NCBI GenBank assembly: GCA_905221605.1
Contig: CAJNDS010002801.1
Coordinates: forward strand, 250,001-314,000
Reading direction: 5' to 3'
From: Symbiodinium natans
Lineage: Eukaryota > Sar > Dinophyceae > Suessiales > Symbiodiniaceae
Length of the DNA: 64,000 nucleotides
Part shown: positions 34,271 through 47,000 of the stretch, in pieces
Layout: each line of letters opens with the position of its first letter
Position numbering within the stretch: the stretch's first letter is position 1
Program-made: the position numbers and the translations under genes
Notes under the pieces: model-generated
The model's input: only the letters and a program-made list of their open reading frames with translations
Told to the model about the DNA's origin: nothing
Database searches by the model: none

Positions 34271-35269
34271 CTCTGAAGCCAACACCTCTGCGCGAGGGCG
34301 AAGAGGCTGAGGAAAACTTACTCTTACAGCTTGAGCCTCGACTCGGCAAGCGCAAAGCGACAGCACTGAGCACTGAGAGAGGGTGGCCGCTGCCATGCCC
34401 CAAGATGTCCCAAGCTTCTGTAGAAGTCTGCAGGCAGGTGGCGCCACTTCATGGTACTATCACCATGAAGAGCTCGTGCGAGCCCCGCAGCCAAACCTGC
34501 AAAAGCTTTCAAGCAGAAATGTCTCGGGCGAATCGGCTTGCAGACCGGAGGCAAACCTAGTAAAGGCGAGCAACCTTCCACATAAGCCAGAGGGATATGA
34601 GCAGCGACGTCGGGCCAAGCAGGCATCGAGTGTCGGTAGTCCGTTGCGGAGGCCTTCAACAATGACTGGTCCTTCAAAGAGCCGTTCTCAAAGGCGTGAA
34701 AGCCATGAATTCGCGTGGGCGTGCTTTGGCTTCCACTAGTGTGTGGAGGTTAAACTTCTCCTGGCCCGGCGCAATCTGCAGCACCACTCCAGGCGGAAGT
34801 TGCTCCAGCTGCAGGCAATCAGGCTGGTCCCGTGAGGGGTGCAAACTTCGCAAAAGGCCGGAGAAGCCCCTTTGTTTGGCAAGAAGGCAGCACAAGTGCT
34901 TGTTGTACCATATCCAACACTCTCCATCTACGGGAACGACTTGCGAAACGCCTGTGAAACGCGCAGCACTGGGCAAAACGCGGTGGCGGTAAGAATCCCT
35001 GAGCCCTCGGCCCTAAGTTATCTCAAGTGGTGTGTCTTTCGACTCCGCGCCTGTGCAGGTTCCGGACGCCGTGGCTGCGGTTCGGAGCCTGTGGCCATGC
35101 CTGAGAGTATCAGGGCTCCACCCTGGCGTCCCTACTTGAAACGCCTTGAAGCTGCCGAATGTCCATCGGCTCTTGGCGAGTAAGTGCTCCCTTCTTTTGC
35201 TCCGTTGCGTTAATATGTGCTCTGCGCTGCACGATGCTGAGTCCTGCACCCATGCACAAAATAGACTAG

Positions 35270-35297
35270 GAGAGAGAGAGAGAGAGAAAGAAAGAGA
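35270..35297. repeat. GA microsatellite
   Basis: GA units at the 3' side of the lipase-like gene. A similar GA tract lies at 40309-40347. Confidence 0.85.
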
Positions 35298-37605
35298 GGC
35301 GAATTTGTAGCGAGTCTCGGAAATGCTGTAGGCAAGTCGCGGATCACTGTCCGGGCAAGGCTGAGCTCCACCAAATTGTCGAGGAGCTCGGAGACGCTCC
35401 TTTAACCCGAACAAATTTTCACAGGCATCTGGCATTCGTGAAACCTAGAACAAGAAAAATCTCCGGGGTCATTCCACTTCAGCAACACATCTCTCATCAA
35501 GCCTACCCCACTTCATGTGCCAGCCATGTGGCGACACGGACGCGCGAGGGGACCAGTCCTGGACATGTAGTGAAACTCAGCCACCAATAGATGGCCCGTG
35601 TGCAAAAAGGCCCAACTGAATATGCTACATTCATGCGTCACTAGTTTTTGATAATATTGTACATTTAGCTGTCTTTTTTCTAGTTTTTTCGCGGCAAAAT
35701 GGTCAAGGAAGCCGCAAGCAAACGCCCAACTTTACTCTACTTTCGTGCGTTCACTATGTTCCTTACGACATATATTCATCAAAACCCCCGTACAAGTAGC
35801 ACATAACAACATGGGTGAATCCATTCATTGAAGCTCCTGCGCGTTTACCGCCACGAAAGCTGCGTGACTTTGGGCCAGACGCTCACAGATGTTGCGGGAA
35901 AGCACTGCCGGGGTGCCGATGCCATAGGCACAGCCTCGGCTTGGGCGGCAGAGGCTTTACAACTCAACATTTAAACGCCGCTCGCCTGACTTCAGGACTG
36001 TAGGATTCACGCTTGAGAACCGGTATCCCAGTATCCCACATGGTTTTTCGATATGCGTCAGCCTCCTCGAAAAGCAGCTCAGGGGCATTGTGAAGCCCAT
36101 GGGCCATAGAGGTCAGCATCTTTGGCTGCCTGCAGTTCGTCGCTGCTCACACTGCTCAGTTTCGCAAAAATCGCAAAGCGATGGCACCCCGCCACCCCTT
36201 ACTCTTCGATACTCTTCGGGCCTTGTCCCGCAGCATGGCCACGCACATGGCGGACACTGCTCCGCCCATGCTATGCCCACAGAACACCAGTCGGTAGTCC
36301 TTGTGTGCGGCCATCTCTTTCCGCAGCACGTCCTCGATTTCCTGACAGAAATAGCAGATTGTGGGAGAGATGTAAATATAATCGAAGCTGCAAGAACAGG
36401 ACGGGCCTCCAGCAGCTTCTGAGATGTTTTGACAAAGCCCTCGTGAGCTGTGCCTCAGGCAAACGGCTGCCCCCAAACGACATGAAGCTGCCGCTGCGCA
36501 AACCTGGCATAAACGGCCTTCCAGGAACGGCACGGAGTTCACGGCACAGTCTGTGAGGATGTCCTTCAGCGAGAGAGTGCCACGGACGGAAACCACGATC
36601 CATTGGAGCGAGTGATCTCGCGCAACCGCAAAGGCCGGCCTTGGCAGTGTGACAAGACGGTCTCTTCACCGCATCGGTCTAACAAGCAACATCGTGCAAG
36701 TTTAGCGGTAGACACTGCTCAACTGCACGTGCGACCCGGCTGCTGGAGGGGCCCCAAGCTGCGCCACTGTGCACACACCAGGTCTTCTGGTGCCAGGCAC
36801 ATCATGTCGAGGAAGGCAGCCTCCTGAGATCTGCACTTTGCAAGCCTAAGCCAAAGCCTACTAAAACTACCAAAGCTAACACGCCCACCAGTGGGACTGG
36901 ACGTCCAACTGAAAGCCAGGCTCGTTGGATGCATCATCGACATGCTCCGCGAAGTCAAAAGCTGCACGATGCACTGAGAAAACCATGGCTCCTGCGGAAC
37001 ATGTTTTGGCCTTCCGAATCTCAAAGCAAGCCGTGAGGCCCTGCAACTCAGTCCTTGTGTCACGGAATCGAACAGGCCACGGCGCCCCGTGTAGGCATAG
37101 GCAGCTCGGCTATAGACTGCAGCCATCAACATCTCCTGGAATGTCATAAACACAGTTCCGAAAATGCCTCGCTGCATCCGAATACATCTCATATGGCCCT
37201 CTTCCAAGAGTCCGATAAAGTCTGCAAGTCGTCCCAGGGCGAGAGCCCCTTGCAAAGCTTCTGGTATTTGTCCTGAGGACATTACGAATAGCGCAGAAAG
37301 CCAATGACAAACCTCTTTGACATCGCACGGACCATTCACCGAATCTTCACCGAGGTGCCACATCGTTATGCGACCGTCGAATCACAGCTGTGGGATCGAT
37401 TGAAATCTGAGACATGCTGCGTCCTTAGGCAACTGTCGAGGGAGCTAGCCGCAGCTGCCAGCTGAGTGCTGAGGCGCGGACTGCCAGCAAGATCACCGAC
37501 AGCATTCCACAGGCTCTGCATGGCACTGGAGCTGTTGTCACACCAGAACACAGTGTCAGCGCTTTCCTCGCTTGCAGGAGGCAGAAATTTTGAGAAATGG
37601 GCCAC
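35290..37605 (-). CDS. Class-3 lipase / diacylglycerol-lipase-like protein
   Basis: A serine hydrolase, likely acting on acylglycerols at membranes. 37135-37064 encodes EMLMAAVYSRAAYAYTGRRG after a TTCCAG acceptor. An exon starting at 36639 has ARDHSLQWIVVSVRGTLSLK and DILTDCAVNSVPFLEG, the pre-catalytic strand and oxyanion region of DAGL-type lipases. 36341-36203 has a fine TTTCTGTCAG acceptor and a GTAAGG donor; it carries the nucleophile elbow GHSMGGAVSA. 35934-35849 has CAYGIGTPAVLSRNICERLA, the Gly-Thr-Pro segment after the nucleophile. Joining the last two gives KSCAYG in frame. About 35395-35300 (SVSELLDNLVELSLARTVIR) may be the C-terminal helix. Upstream candidates are 37272 to about 37195 (DKYQKLCKGLSPWDDLQTLS) and 37605-37370. 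The exon with the catalytic Asp was not located. Confidence 0.75.
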
Positions 37606-37669
37606 TGCCGGTACTGCGGCAGCGGCCGCTCCAGCTCGGAATCAGGGTTTTGCCATACGCCTCCTTTTG

Positions 37670-38053
37670 CTAGGATCCAGGACTTGCTCTTCCCAGCTCT
37701 TCCCTATTGTGTTTCCCCGTCCCCACTGATGATACGGTTTCAATGTTTGCAACTCCCCAGTTCTTTGCGTTCTTGGGCTCCCCACGTCTTCTCAGATGCT
37801 TCACTTTAACATGCACTCTTTTGAAGGGATTCCAGTACATTATGCAAACTGCAGCATCTGCTTGTTCTGGTGAGACTCCCTCAGGTAGCTCAAGGAAACC
37901 TTGACACAACAACAAGTGCACGCCCAGAGTCTCGTTCCTACACCGGGGCCACGAGTTGCAATCTCCCTCAAGTCCTAGTCCCTGATCGTCCCTGCACGAA
38001 TTCGGAGGAGCGGCCCGGAAAGGCTCGCCACGACGCCAGCGGCGCCGGCGCAC
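37670..38053 (-). CDS. Candidate upstream exon, perhaps of the lipase-like gene
   Basis: An open minus frame has a protein-like centre: HLLLCQGFLELPEGVSPEQA, DAAVCIMYWNPFKRVHVKVK, HLRRRGEPKNAKNWGVANIE. It lies just upstream of the lipase-like gene on the same strand. I do not recognise a domain, and the link to the lipase is only positional. Confidence 0.3.
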   Translation of the reverse strand: MRRRRWRRGEPFRAAPPNSCRDDQGLGLEGDCNSWPRCRNETLGVHLLLCQGFLELPEGVSPEQADAAVCIMYWNPFKRVHVKVKHLRRRGEPKNAKNWGVANIETVSSVGTGKHNREELGRASPGS

Positions 38054-38099
38054 CCTGTCTCCGAAGCCTCTTTCCGTACCGCGAGTGGCGTTAAAGTGA

Positions 38100-40315
38100 G
38101 GTTTGTCGTGGGGAGGGCATTAAGATGTGAGATTTCTCAAAGGCCGGGCCACAAGCTTCGGGCTGGAATATCTCTACGTTCTTGCATCTTGACCAGCACA
38201 AGGCGAGTACTCGACCACAACCAAACAGAATAGTCTTCCTGTGGCCATGTCGCGTGGCGTGGCACGGCCACCCAGGCGTTGGGAGTCGAGCCTCAGAACA
38301 AACTTCAGCCACTTTCCACCCTAAAGTTGGCATGGCCTTGCCTCTTCATGCTCCCATTCAACTTTGAGTGAACTTTGTGAATACACTACGAGTCCGGAAT
38401 CATGGACCTTCAAGGACATGCGGTCACCAGTGAGCTTTCTCGGCTTCCCACCTGTTGGGCTTCGTTGCATAAGTCCAACCATCGCAGTCAGTGGTGGAAT
38501 CCACCTGGCAAGGTCTTCGCAAGTTGGGCTGCATGCTGCACGCCATCCCATTGCTTAAAAGCCCATCTCAGACCTGGGATGTAAAGGTCTCTATGCACTT
38601 GAACGCACCGGCAAAAAGCACACCAAGACGCTTGGATGTAAGAGTGGATTCCAACTGCATTCCAACTCACTTTGAATCTTCCAGGAAGCGCGCCGGTACC
38701 GCGTCACTGCGTCACGGTCTCTCTACTCTCTGTTTTCTTTCTCTCTCTCCCTTCTCGGCTTTCTTTCTCTCTCTCCCTTCCTCCCTCCTGCCTTGCTTCC
38801 TTCCTGCCCTCGTTCCTTCCAGCGAACATCGGCGCCGTGCCGAGCTCTGTGTCTGAGCCCCCGCGCGGTTTTGCCATTGGCGTCTCTCTCTCTTTCTATC
38901 CTTGTTCTTCTTTTATATATAGCGGGGAGGACAACTCAGAGGAGGGACCCTCCGAGGAGGGACCCCCGTCCACGATGGCCTGCTTTGTCCGTCTTTCTCC
39001 TCCACCTCTAATTAAGGAATGAAACGAACGCACGAAATGTAGTGAATGCACGAAAGAAGTGAAGGAAAAGAGCATTCTCTTCGCGCTCCCATAGGAGTGT
39101 TATACTGTGCGCGGCAAACATTACATCATGAGCCGCTACTGCAATATACTTGCTGCCCTTGGAACTGTATATTTACGCAGGAATTTGTTTTTTTGTCGTG
39201 CGCCATAAAAACCAACAGACGCGCCAAATAAGACTTCTTTTAATGAACTCGTAAACGTACGAAAAGCCCACCAAAAAATGATATGGAATTTATGACGCGT
39301 GCAAATGTAGTAGAAATCTTGGCTTTTTCCCCAAATGTTCATTATCAACGGCATTCTGGTAAAAATCCATTCATTCCCATTCATGAAACTGTGCCTAAAG
39401 GGAACCCAGCTGCAGGCCAGCCTTCGGACCGTAGAGGTAAGAGCCCTCCTCACCATCGGGCTGTGGAGGATACACGAGCACCCTGAGATCTGCCCTGGGC
39501 GAATGCCACTTTCTTCAGACTCTAAGAGGGTGGCAGGAACTGTCAAAAGCCATGCTCATCCGGGCGGCAGCGAAAATGGAGTCGCGTCTTTGAGCTTGGT
39601 AACCTTGCCGACACTTTAGTCCTCTAGCGACTGCTACATGCTACAGCTGCTACATGCCTTCCTAGCATTTTGGAAGCACCTCACGCACCGAGCAACACCA
39701 CTGAGAGACCAGGACCGCCACCACGACTACTACCCATGCTATTATTAATAAATTATGTGCTACTGCGAGTTCGGCTACTGCTCCACCACTCCACTCCGGT
39801 GTCTGCTGCCGCTGCCGCTGCCCTTCCCGCTGACGCCACCGCCACGGCTTTTGTTGCTGCCTTTGCTGCTGCCGTGACTGTCGTTGCTCTCAGTACGACA
39901 GTGAAGAAGGCGGCAAGAGCGTCCTCAATCGTCGTCGCGAACGGTAACCGACGTGCTTCGAAAGGCGACCTGCCAGCCGTCGTGCACAGTTTTGGTCTCG
40001 AGACTTGAGTCTCGAATGGTAGCTGGTCTTCGCTCTGTGCCGGGGACATGTACTTCGGCTATTTGCCCCTTGCATTTGGATCATCGACACCTTCGGGGCT
40101 CCGAGGGGAGGGGGGGGGCGGAGCGGGTGTCACTGGCGCTGTTGTATCCTGATTTGTTACTTTTGTCTGTAGCATTGGTTGTGTTCATTAGGTTGTTTGT
40201 TTTTTATCCCGCTTGATCGGGCATTTGGTTTGTGTCCGGCAACTTCAGGTCATGGAATTGGAGCAGCAGCTGTGCCCCATGAACCCTGAAGATCCCATAA
40301 ACACAGAGGGAGAGG

Positions 40316-40352
<37 letters not shown>

Positions 40353-40480
40353 CTCGGCTTCAAGAAACAGCTCCACTCACATGGCCCACGCACTAACAAT
40401 ATGCAGATTGGGCGCTCCATCATCGGCCCTGGCCAAAAGACTTCGAAACCCGAATCAGGGGATACGAGACGGTTAGAATT
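38100..40480. other. Unassigned sequence
   Basis: CTTT/CTCC-rich DNA at 38719-38820, an AT-richer stretch at 39000-39370, and GCT-rich triplets at 39790-39900 giving Ala runs on both strands. No gene is supported. Confidence 0.4.
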
Positions 40481-40486
40481 CAGGCG

Positions 40487-40909
40487 CTAGAGCACACTGT
40501 TTCTCTCACGGGACTCAAGCTGATAAGGATGCTTCGGGCTGCTCGCCCAAAGGACGAATGAGGAGTGAACCCATGAGCTCAACTGCTGCCGGGGCTGCAG
40601 GGCTTCGTAAGGCGGCGCCCTCTCCTTCACAGCTATGGGAGTGGAAGAGGTGGTGTCTGAACAAAGCAGTTCCTCCAATACAGTCTTGTTCCGACGGGAT
40701 GGCCTGTTGCTGCATGTAGGATTGCTGAAGGTTCTTTGTCTGCTCCAACCGATAAACCTTTGAGACCTTTCCCTCGATCCAGGCATTCCCTGAATCTCTG
40801 ATGCACGAGTGCGGAAGACGGACTTGAAAGCAGGCCAACATTGACATGTTGAGAGCCATGGAGAAAGTGAAGTGAGGAGGTTCTCAGCAGGTGGGGAGAG
40901 AGAAGACAA
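40487..40909 (-). CDS. Possible coding region, unknown; two overlapping minus frames
   Basis: Two minus frames overlap here. One (40859-40515) contains DSGNAWIEGKVSKVYRLEQT, then KNLQQSYMQQQ. The other (40909-40487) is Ser/Arg-rich (RTRASEIQGMPGSRERSQRF). The first looks more like a folded protein. One of them is likely an exon, but I cannot decide the splice sites or family. Confidence 0.28.
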   Translation of the reverse strand: MSSLSPPAENLLTSLSPWLSTCQCWPAFKSVFRTRASEIQGMPGSRERSQRFIGWSRQRTFSNPTCSNRPSRRNKTVLEELLCSDTTSSTPIAVKERAPPYEALQPRQQLSSWVHSSFVLWASSPKHPYQLESRERNSVL

Positions 40910-41349
40910 GTCTCGGGCTGATCGAAACTCTCAGATCCCAAACTCCCTAAACTCCCCGGGCCTCGATCAGGCTGTCAGCCCAACTCCGGGTTTCCGCCGT
41001 GGGGGTCTCTTCCCAGGCGCCGGACCAGCCAATCCTTGGAGTTCTTATGACTTCTTCCCTTCCGTCCATCTGCACAAAAAGATGTATATATACATATACA
41101 TGTCTACATACATACATACATATATGCAGGTGTATGTCTAGATTTGTATTTATGTGGGATGGAGTTGGCATGACTTCTCAAAACTGTATGTACATATGTA
41201 TATATATATATATATACATACATATATATATATATGTATGTATATTGCATACGCATACGTACCCAAGACTTTCCAAGATTTTGCAAATCCCAAACCTGGA
41301 CTAGAAATCCTGTGGGGGGGGGGACCCTGGGCTCTTCCTGCTTCGGGCT

Positions 41350-42155
41350 GAGGATCTGACTTTAAAACAAGCACTCGGACACATCGGACAAAGCCGCGCG
41401 GCTGCTGGTTCTCCACAATCCACATCGGCAGACCCTCGAGCAGCTCGGGCTCCTGCTCCTGGGTTGACATAGCTCCCATCAAGCTTCCGTTACTCCAAAG
41501 CTTGCCCTTTCCCAAACACTTGGACTTCACTGCCGGAACATAAAGTGGGTGCGGCCGGCCGAATGCCCACATGCAAGGTGCGCACTGAGAGAGGCCGAAC
41601 AACGGGTGCCAGCTGATCAGCTTGCGCTCCTCCAGGCCTCTTTGCAGCTGCCCTTGGTCTGCTTCTTGTGCCCAGCAGATCATCTCTTCTTGTGTGTTCT
41701 TTGTCTGTTCCGTTCCGTGAAAGCAGGCCCGACCAGCCCCTCAAGCCGAACTGCTCGTGCTCTTTCTGTTCCTGTGTCTCAGTCAGCATCATGGGACAGT
41801 TCTGCTCCATCGTGGGCCAAATGCCTTACACGACATGAGGAAGTTTAGTGTTTTACTGGGTTTGTGGCACAAACCCCGACCTTCCCCACATGAATATGGG
41901 CGCATGTAAGTGCTAAACGTATCGGGCTTGTTTGTAGACTAGAAATGCGTGCGACGTCCAAGTCGAGTCCCAACTTCAACAGCTTAAACTTTGTGACCCC
42001 TCCCCTCCGGCCATGCAGAAGTAGTTCTCCATGAAAACTAAGCTCGGTTTGTTTTCCAAATATCAACCTGGTCTCCGTGTCCAGGAAGGCGGAAGCCATG
42101 GCCACTGGGCAGCCGACGGCAGCATGGGAGCCGCTGATGTTGTCTGGCTATGAAA
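41350..42155 (-). CDS. Unidentified multi-exon gene
   Basis: Three minus-strand segments look coding. About 42137-41860 follows a TCATAG acceptor (ASAFLDTETRLIFGKQTELS, then TKFKLLKLGLDLDVARISSL). 41810 to about 41560 has CPMMLTETQEQKEHEQFGLR, then NGTDKEHTRRDDLLGTRSRP. About 41470-41350 has MSTQEQEPELLEGLPMWIVE, then FVRCVRVLVLKSDPQPEAG. The frame of the last continues into an AT microsatellite and should not be followed there. No family is recognised. Confidence 0.35.
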
Positions 42156-42517
42156 CGGCTAGGTCTGGCTTGCACATGTCGCGCGCTAGAATGTCGCCAA
42201 TGCTTTGGCGAAGGTGTTCTTGCGATGGCACGTTCGGAGCAGTCCTGCTCGGGAAGTAGCCCAGGGTTGTTGCACGACATGGTCCGTGCCACCATGCATG
42301 TTCTGAGAGCCAGATTGCACGTTTGCAAACCCTTGCACGAACCAGACAATCTCTGGCTTCAAAGTTGTGCATTGTTGCTCGATTCGATATCTGAGGAGAT
42401 GGCCGCTTTTCTTAGACCTGCGCATGGGCTTCGGACAGCATCCTTCGATCTACAACTGGGCCTCTCGAAACGCCTCCTACATGCAGGAAAGAAGCAACGA
42501 TGCTGGGGCAGCTGCTT

Positions 42518-42545
42518 CTTTTTCTTTTTCTTTTTCTTCTTCTTG
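42518..42545. repeat. TTC/TTTTTC microsatellite
   Basis: A TTC-rich run that yields a false Phe (plus) or Lys (minus) tract in open frames. Confidence 0.85.
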
Positions 42546-43570
42546 TCCTCAGAGGCCACCCAGGCGTTCGCACATGTACACACGCATACGCATATGCAAC
42601 ATGAGTCAATCAGCCACACCTACCCGCCAGCCCAGTTCATCCCACAACGGCATGACAAGCACTGCGCGTAAGGAGGGCGAATGCCCACACGTCTGAGAGA
42701 CTGCCATTCAGCCCCTTCAGCCCCACCCTTGTACCACAGCGTAAGGGTATCTGGGACTCTCTTCACTGCCCTGTGCCTACCACATGCAAACACGGCCTTC
42801 TTCTTCTTCCGACGCCTCTCTGAGGAGCTCTCCGAGGACTCCTATGCCAAGTCCAAGGAAATGCCAAGCAAAAGAAGAAAGGAGCAGCAGCATTCTGGCG
42901 ATAATCTCCAAAGTTCATCGTTGTGAGCTAACATCTGAAGAATGGCGTGAATTCCTCGGTCGTGCGGTGCGAGGATGCGCTCCGTTCCGCCTCCAGGCAT
43001 CAGGGCTCTGCAAATTGTAGAACATGTGTTTCTTTGTGGAAGATGTGTTTCTTTGGAAGTCCGGAATAGTTTCTGGCCAGGTGCAAGGGCAATCACCGTG
43101 ACTCAGGTGCACCCTGTTCGTTTCGGCCACAGCTCATCTCTTGGCAGCAGGACCGAATGAGTAGCATTGCAATGGGCATTTCTGTGTTGATTGATCGCTT
43201 GGCTGATTTGCACGTCTGCCGGCACAGGGCTGTTGGGGCAGCGCCTCGGATTCGGAGGGCGGTGCCTTTTCCTCCACGACTGGCGGCGGGGCGCCTACCT
43301 GTCCAAGTCTGTCTGCGGGGAAGACAAGTCAAACGGCGTAAACGAAGCAGGGTGAAGAATGCAAAAGAATGCTGAGATGTAAGTGATCTAGTCAGTAGAT
43401 ACCAAGCCTTTCGAGATTAGTGCTCGAAACAAAGGCTCTCGGTTCGCAGCTGAGTGCAAACCCGGCACACGTCAGGCTTCTGAACACTGATCTCTCATCT
43501 CTTTCACATTCTAGGCCACAGCCCTCACATTGTATCGAACGAAGGTTGCTGCACTGTGACCGAGACAATG

Positions 43571-43590
43571 CAAAAAAAAAAAAAAAAAAA
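43571..43590. repeat. A homopolymer
   Basis: A run of about 20 A. It makes a false Lys or Phe tract in frames. Confidence 0.9.
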
Positions 43591-44078
43591 ACAACATCTG
43601 TCCCTGACAAAGACCCCTCCCCCCACGGCATGTCGAACATGGCACGAGCCCTTTTTATGATCCGTACATAGCAGCACTCCGAGACCTGGCGATGCTGCAG
43701 CCGCGCCACAACAACAACCACACACTTTGCAACCACAAACTTTGCACATGCTTGCACCCAGACCGGTTACCATTCAACCTTGATCATTGCAGAGACCCCT
43801 GCAGCGTGAGACTGACAGCGCTGTGCTCTTCGTATTGCGTCATACAACTTCCATATGGGTCGTTGCAAGATGGCAGAACCTTCGCGATTTGAAAGGAGAC
43901 ATCCCACACACTTGTCCAGGCGCCGGCGCATGCAATCAGGAGTCAGAACATTGGCGGCTCTTCGGGTGGCCTAGCAGAAAAACACACAAGGTGTCACATT
44001 TCTTCGATGCGGGAAGCCCAAATGGACACGAAAACCCTGCATGAATGCTGCGGCTATTGCAGCACGGGCTCCCACACG

Positions 44079-47000
44079 CTATTGCGGTGTTGCAGCATCG
44101 GCGGGTGGAGGCGGCGAGCCCACCATAGCTGCTAATTGCGCTGCAACGCTGGCGTCTGCAGCCGGCTGGGCTGCAGCTGCCGCTTCAGGCATCTGGGGAA
44201 CTTGTGGCATGGTGACTGGTGGAGGCACTGCTGGCTCGCCTGCTGGCTCGCCTGCTGGCTCGCCTGCTGGCTCGCCTGCTGGCTCGCCTGCTGGCTCGCC
44301 TGCTGGAGGCAGCTGCACCGCCGGTTGTGGCAGCGCAGACCCCGCACCCACATCCATGGCTGGCATGGCTGGCATGGCTGGCATGGCTGGCATGGCTGGC
44401 ATGGCCCCGTCCAGGGCGGGATTGATCGGCTCAGGCATTCCCTCAGCGGGAGGCATGCCCTGCATGTCGGGAGCAAAAGCTCCTGGCATGGCAGCCGGTG
44501 CTGTCATCTGGAAGGCTGCAGCTTGCGCACTTGGGTCGGCCATCACCTTGGCATTGCTCCCTCTGCATTACGCCATCAGGAATGTCACGCATCCCTGTCT
44601 GCTGGCATCACTTTCCATAGTGTCAGTATCAGTTCCGAGGGCCCCACCGTCATGCCAACAGCGGCCCCTTCCTGGCACAAAGATGTGGTTTTCAGATGTT
44701 TTCAGCGCTTCAACCAAAGCACACACAAAGAGAGCCTGCACGCCCATAGGCTGCTGTAGAAATGCTTGTTGTTGCATCAATGGCTGCTGCATGGCCAGAG
44801 ACTGCTGCATCACTGCCGGTTGCAAATACTGCTGCTGCAGCCCTGCTTGCAGCTGCATGCCGCCAGGCACCTTCAGTAAACCCGAGAACGAACTCAAATG
44901 CAGTGTTTCCCAACTTGTGCAAGCTTGCAAATACTAGCACGGTGTACGCAAGTCACGTCTGCACTATTCCTCCTGTAGAGTGTCACACTCCCTTCCTTCC
45001 TTCCTTCCTTCCTTCCTTCCTTTCTTTCTTTCTTCCTTTCCTTTCCTTCTTTCCATCCTTCCTTGAAGCATGCAGCCAAAGCTAAAGCACGCATCTCAAA
45101 CACTGTACCCTTCCACTTCAGGAAGTGTTGGGAGTTTAGATTCCCGGACCCCAGGGTCCCAGGGACCCATTGTGCTGCGCGACGCGTGAATCACCGTGAT
45201 TCCTGCGGGCCGACCCTTGTTTCTGAGGCTCGAAAGTAAGCCCTGCGCACTAAGCTGCTGGACGCCAGGCTGCTGCACGGCAAACTGCTGCATGCCAGGT
45301 TGCACCGCGAACTGCTGCAGTCCAGGTTGTCCAACGGCGAATTGCTGCAACTGCTGCACGCCAGGTTGCTGGACGGCATACTGCTGTACGCCATAGACTC
45401 CCTGTTGGGGCACGGCTTGCTGAAACGGAACAGATTGCTGCAAGACGTACCCACCACCAGGCCTCAGCTGGTGAGCGTATTTGAGCGCACACAGCGCAGC
45501 TGCATGTGCATGTGCTTGGGCGTGCGTCCATCCCCCCCATCCCCCATCCCTTCACAGAGAGATCGGGCCCCGGGCAACGCAGCGAGCGTAGGTTGCTGCA
45601 CCTGGACAGCATAGCCTGCCACGCCTTGCAGGGCACCTGCAGGTCCGTACCATTGTTGAAGATTCTGGAATCTTATGGACTGGCGATTCTGTGGTTTGAG
45701 GTTTCTAACCTGCCGATGCCCTACGCAATCCTGCACATCATTCGCCTAATCCATCGCTTTCAAGGTGAATCACAGTAGGTCTGGTAGAGATTGGGCTGCA
45801 AGTCCCCTGCCTGCTGTCAAGCCGGATACGCCGTAGGGACTGTACCCCGCTGTGGAAGCTCCTGGTCGGTTAAGGGCCGAAGGGTAACTCAGGTAACCTT
45901 CTTCAAGGTTTTTCCCGGCAGCACCCTCATGGAAGTTGAAAGCCTGAAGAAACAAGCACCGCTGTGGCAGGCCTCCGCTTGGTGCCGGGCCGTATCCGCG
46001 CTGGCCCAGGGGCTGGCTACCTCCGGTCACGTTCTTGGCGACCTGGAAGCACCATGAGAGCCACTTCGAGACTCAATCTGACCTTCTTTTGGTAGAGCTG
46101 AGCTTGCATGCTGGGGATAGACGCCATCACCCAACACACGGATGCGCACATAGCTTAAACAACTCTGCCTGACTACCTCCACAGGGGATCGCGCGGGCCC
46201 CTCTCTCGGTTTTCAATGCAGAGATGTATGGAGTATGGCTTGAGGGGCAGTCCACGAGTGGCTGCTCGGCAAGCAAAGCTGACAGGTGAAGCCGGGCGGG
46301 CTGTACCGTTGGGCAGAGCAAGTTCAGCCAGTTAGGCATGATGTTTGTTTTTGTCTACGTGGCTGGAAACAAATATTTACTACCTCTGCGGCCACTGGGG
46401 CTGGGCTACTTAAAGACTGTAACCGTTCGATTTTGGGATGGTTCCGGGAATCAGGGGGTCAGCCGGCAACCGCACCATCTGTCCCGGCTTGGTCTCGCTC
46501 GGCTGCACGTCGAAGCGGACCCAATCACCTGGCACAAAAACCCCATGTTGTTCCTTTTTGTTGGCATCCAGGCCTCTAACTGTTTTTAAAACCCGAACAA
46601 CTTCGGCCTTGCTGCGGCTGCGTGTTGACGCACTCCTTGACGTGCAGCCAGACATTCCTGAGACTGGAGGCCTTCAACATCTAGAACCGAAATCCCGAAG
46701 CAAATGACAAAGCCTTCTGTTGGCCTCGACCATTTCCGGTCACGTGCGAGCACGCAGAGGCGTGAACCCGAATGCAACAAGACGCATGCAACAACCCCAC
46801 AACCACTTCTCAAGGGCACCAGCAATCACTTTGCCAATCTTTGCCATGTCTTTCCCTGCACCCACTCGCCCCGAGATCGCCACCACCAGGTCAAGGCGCG
46901 GCTGTCCAGGCAAATCAATGAAGCCGTAGCCCTTGGTGTCGTTCCAGGTTCGCCTCAAGGTTCCGTGCGCATAGGCACATCGGGAGACCAGCCTGAAGCT

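Larger units (their letters stand above)
42160..44078. other. Unassigned with plus-strand protein-like segments
   Basis: Plus-strand frames at 42280-42515 (LLLDSISEEMAAFLRPAHGL) and 42820-42910 (RRLSEELSEDSYAKSKEMPS) look coding but oppose the dominant strand. They may be chance or a divergent gene. Confidence 0.3.

Noticed and set aside
40515-40859. Possible ADP-ribosyltransferase-like motif (KVYRLEQTKNLQQSYM)
   Set aside because: It resembles the strand that precedes the catalytic core, but no His-Gly-Thr segment follows in any nearby frame.
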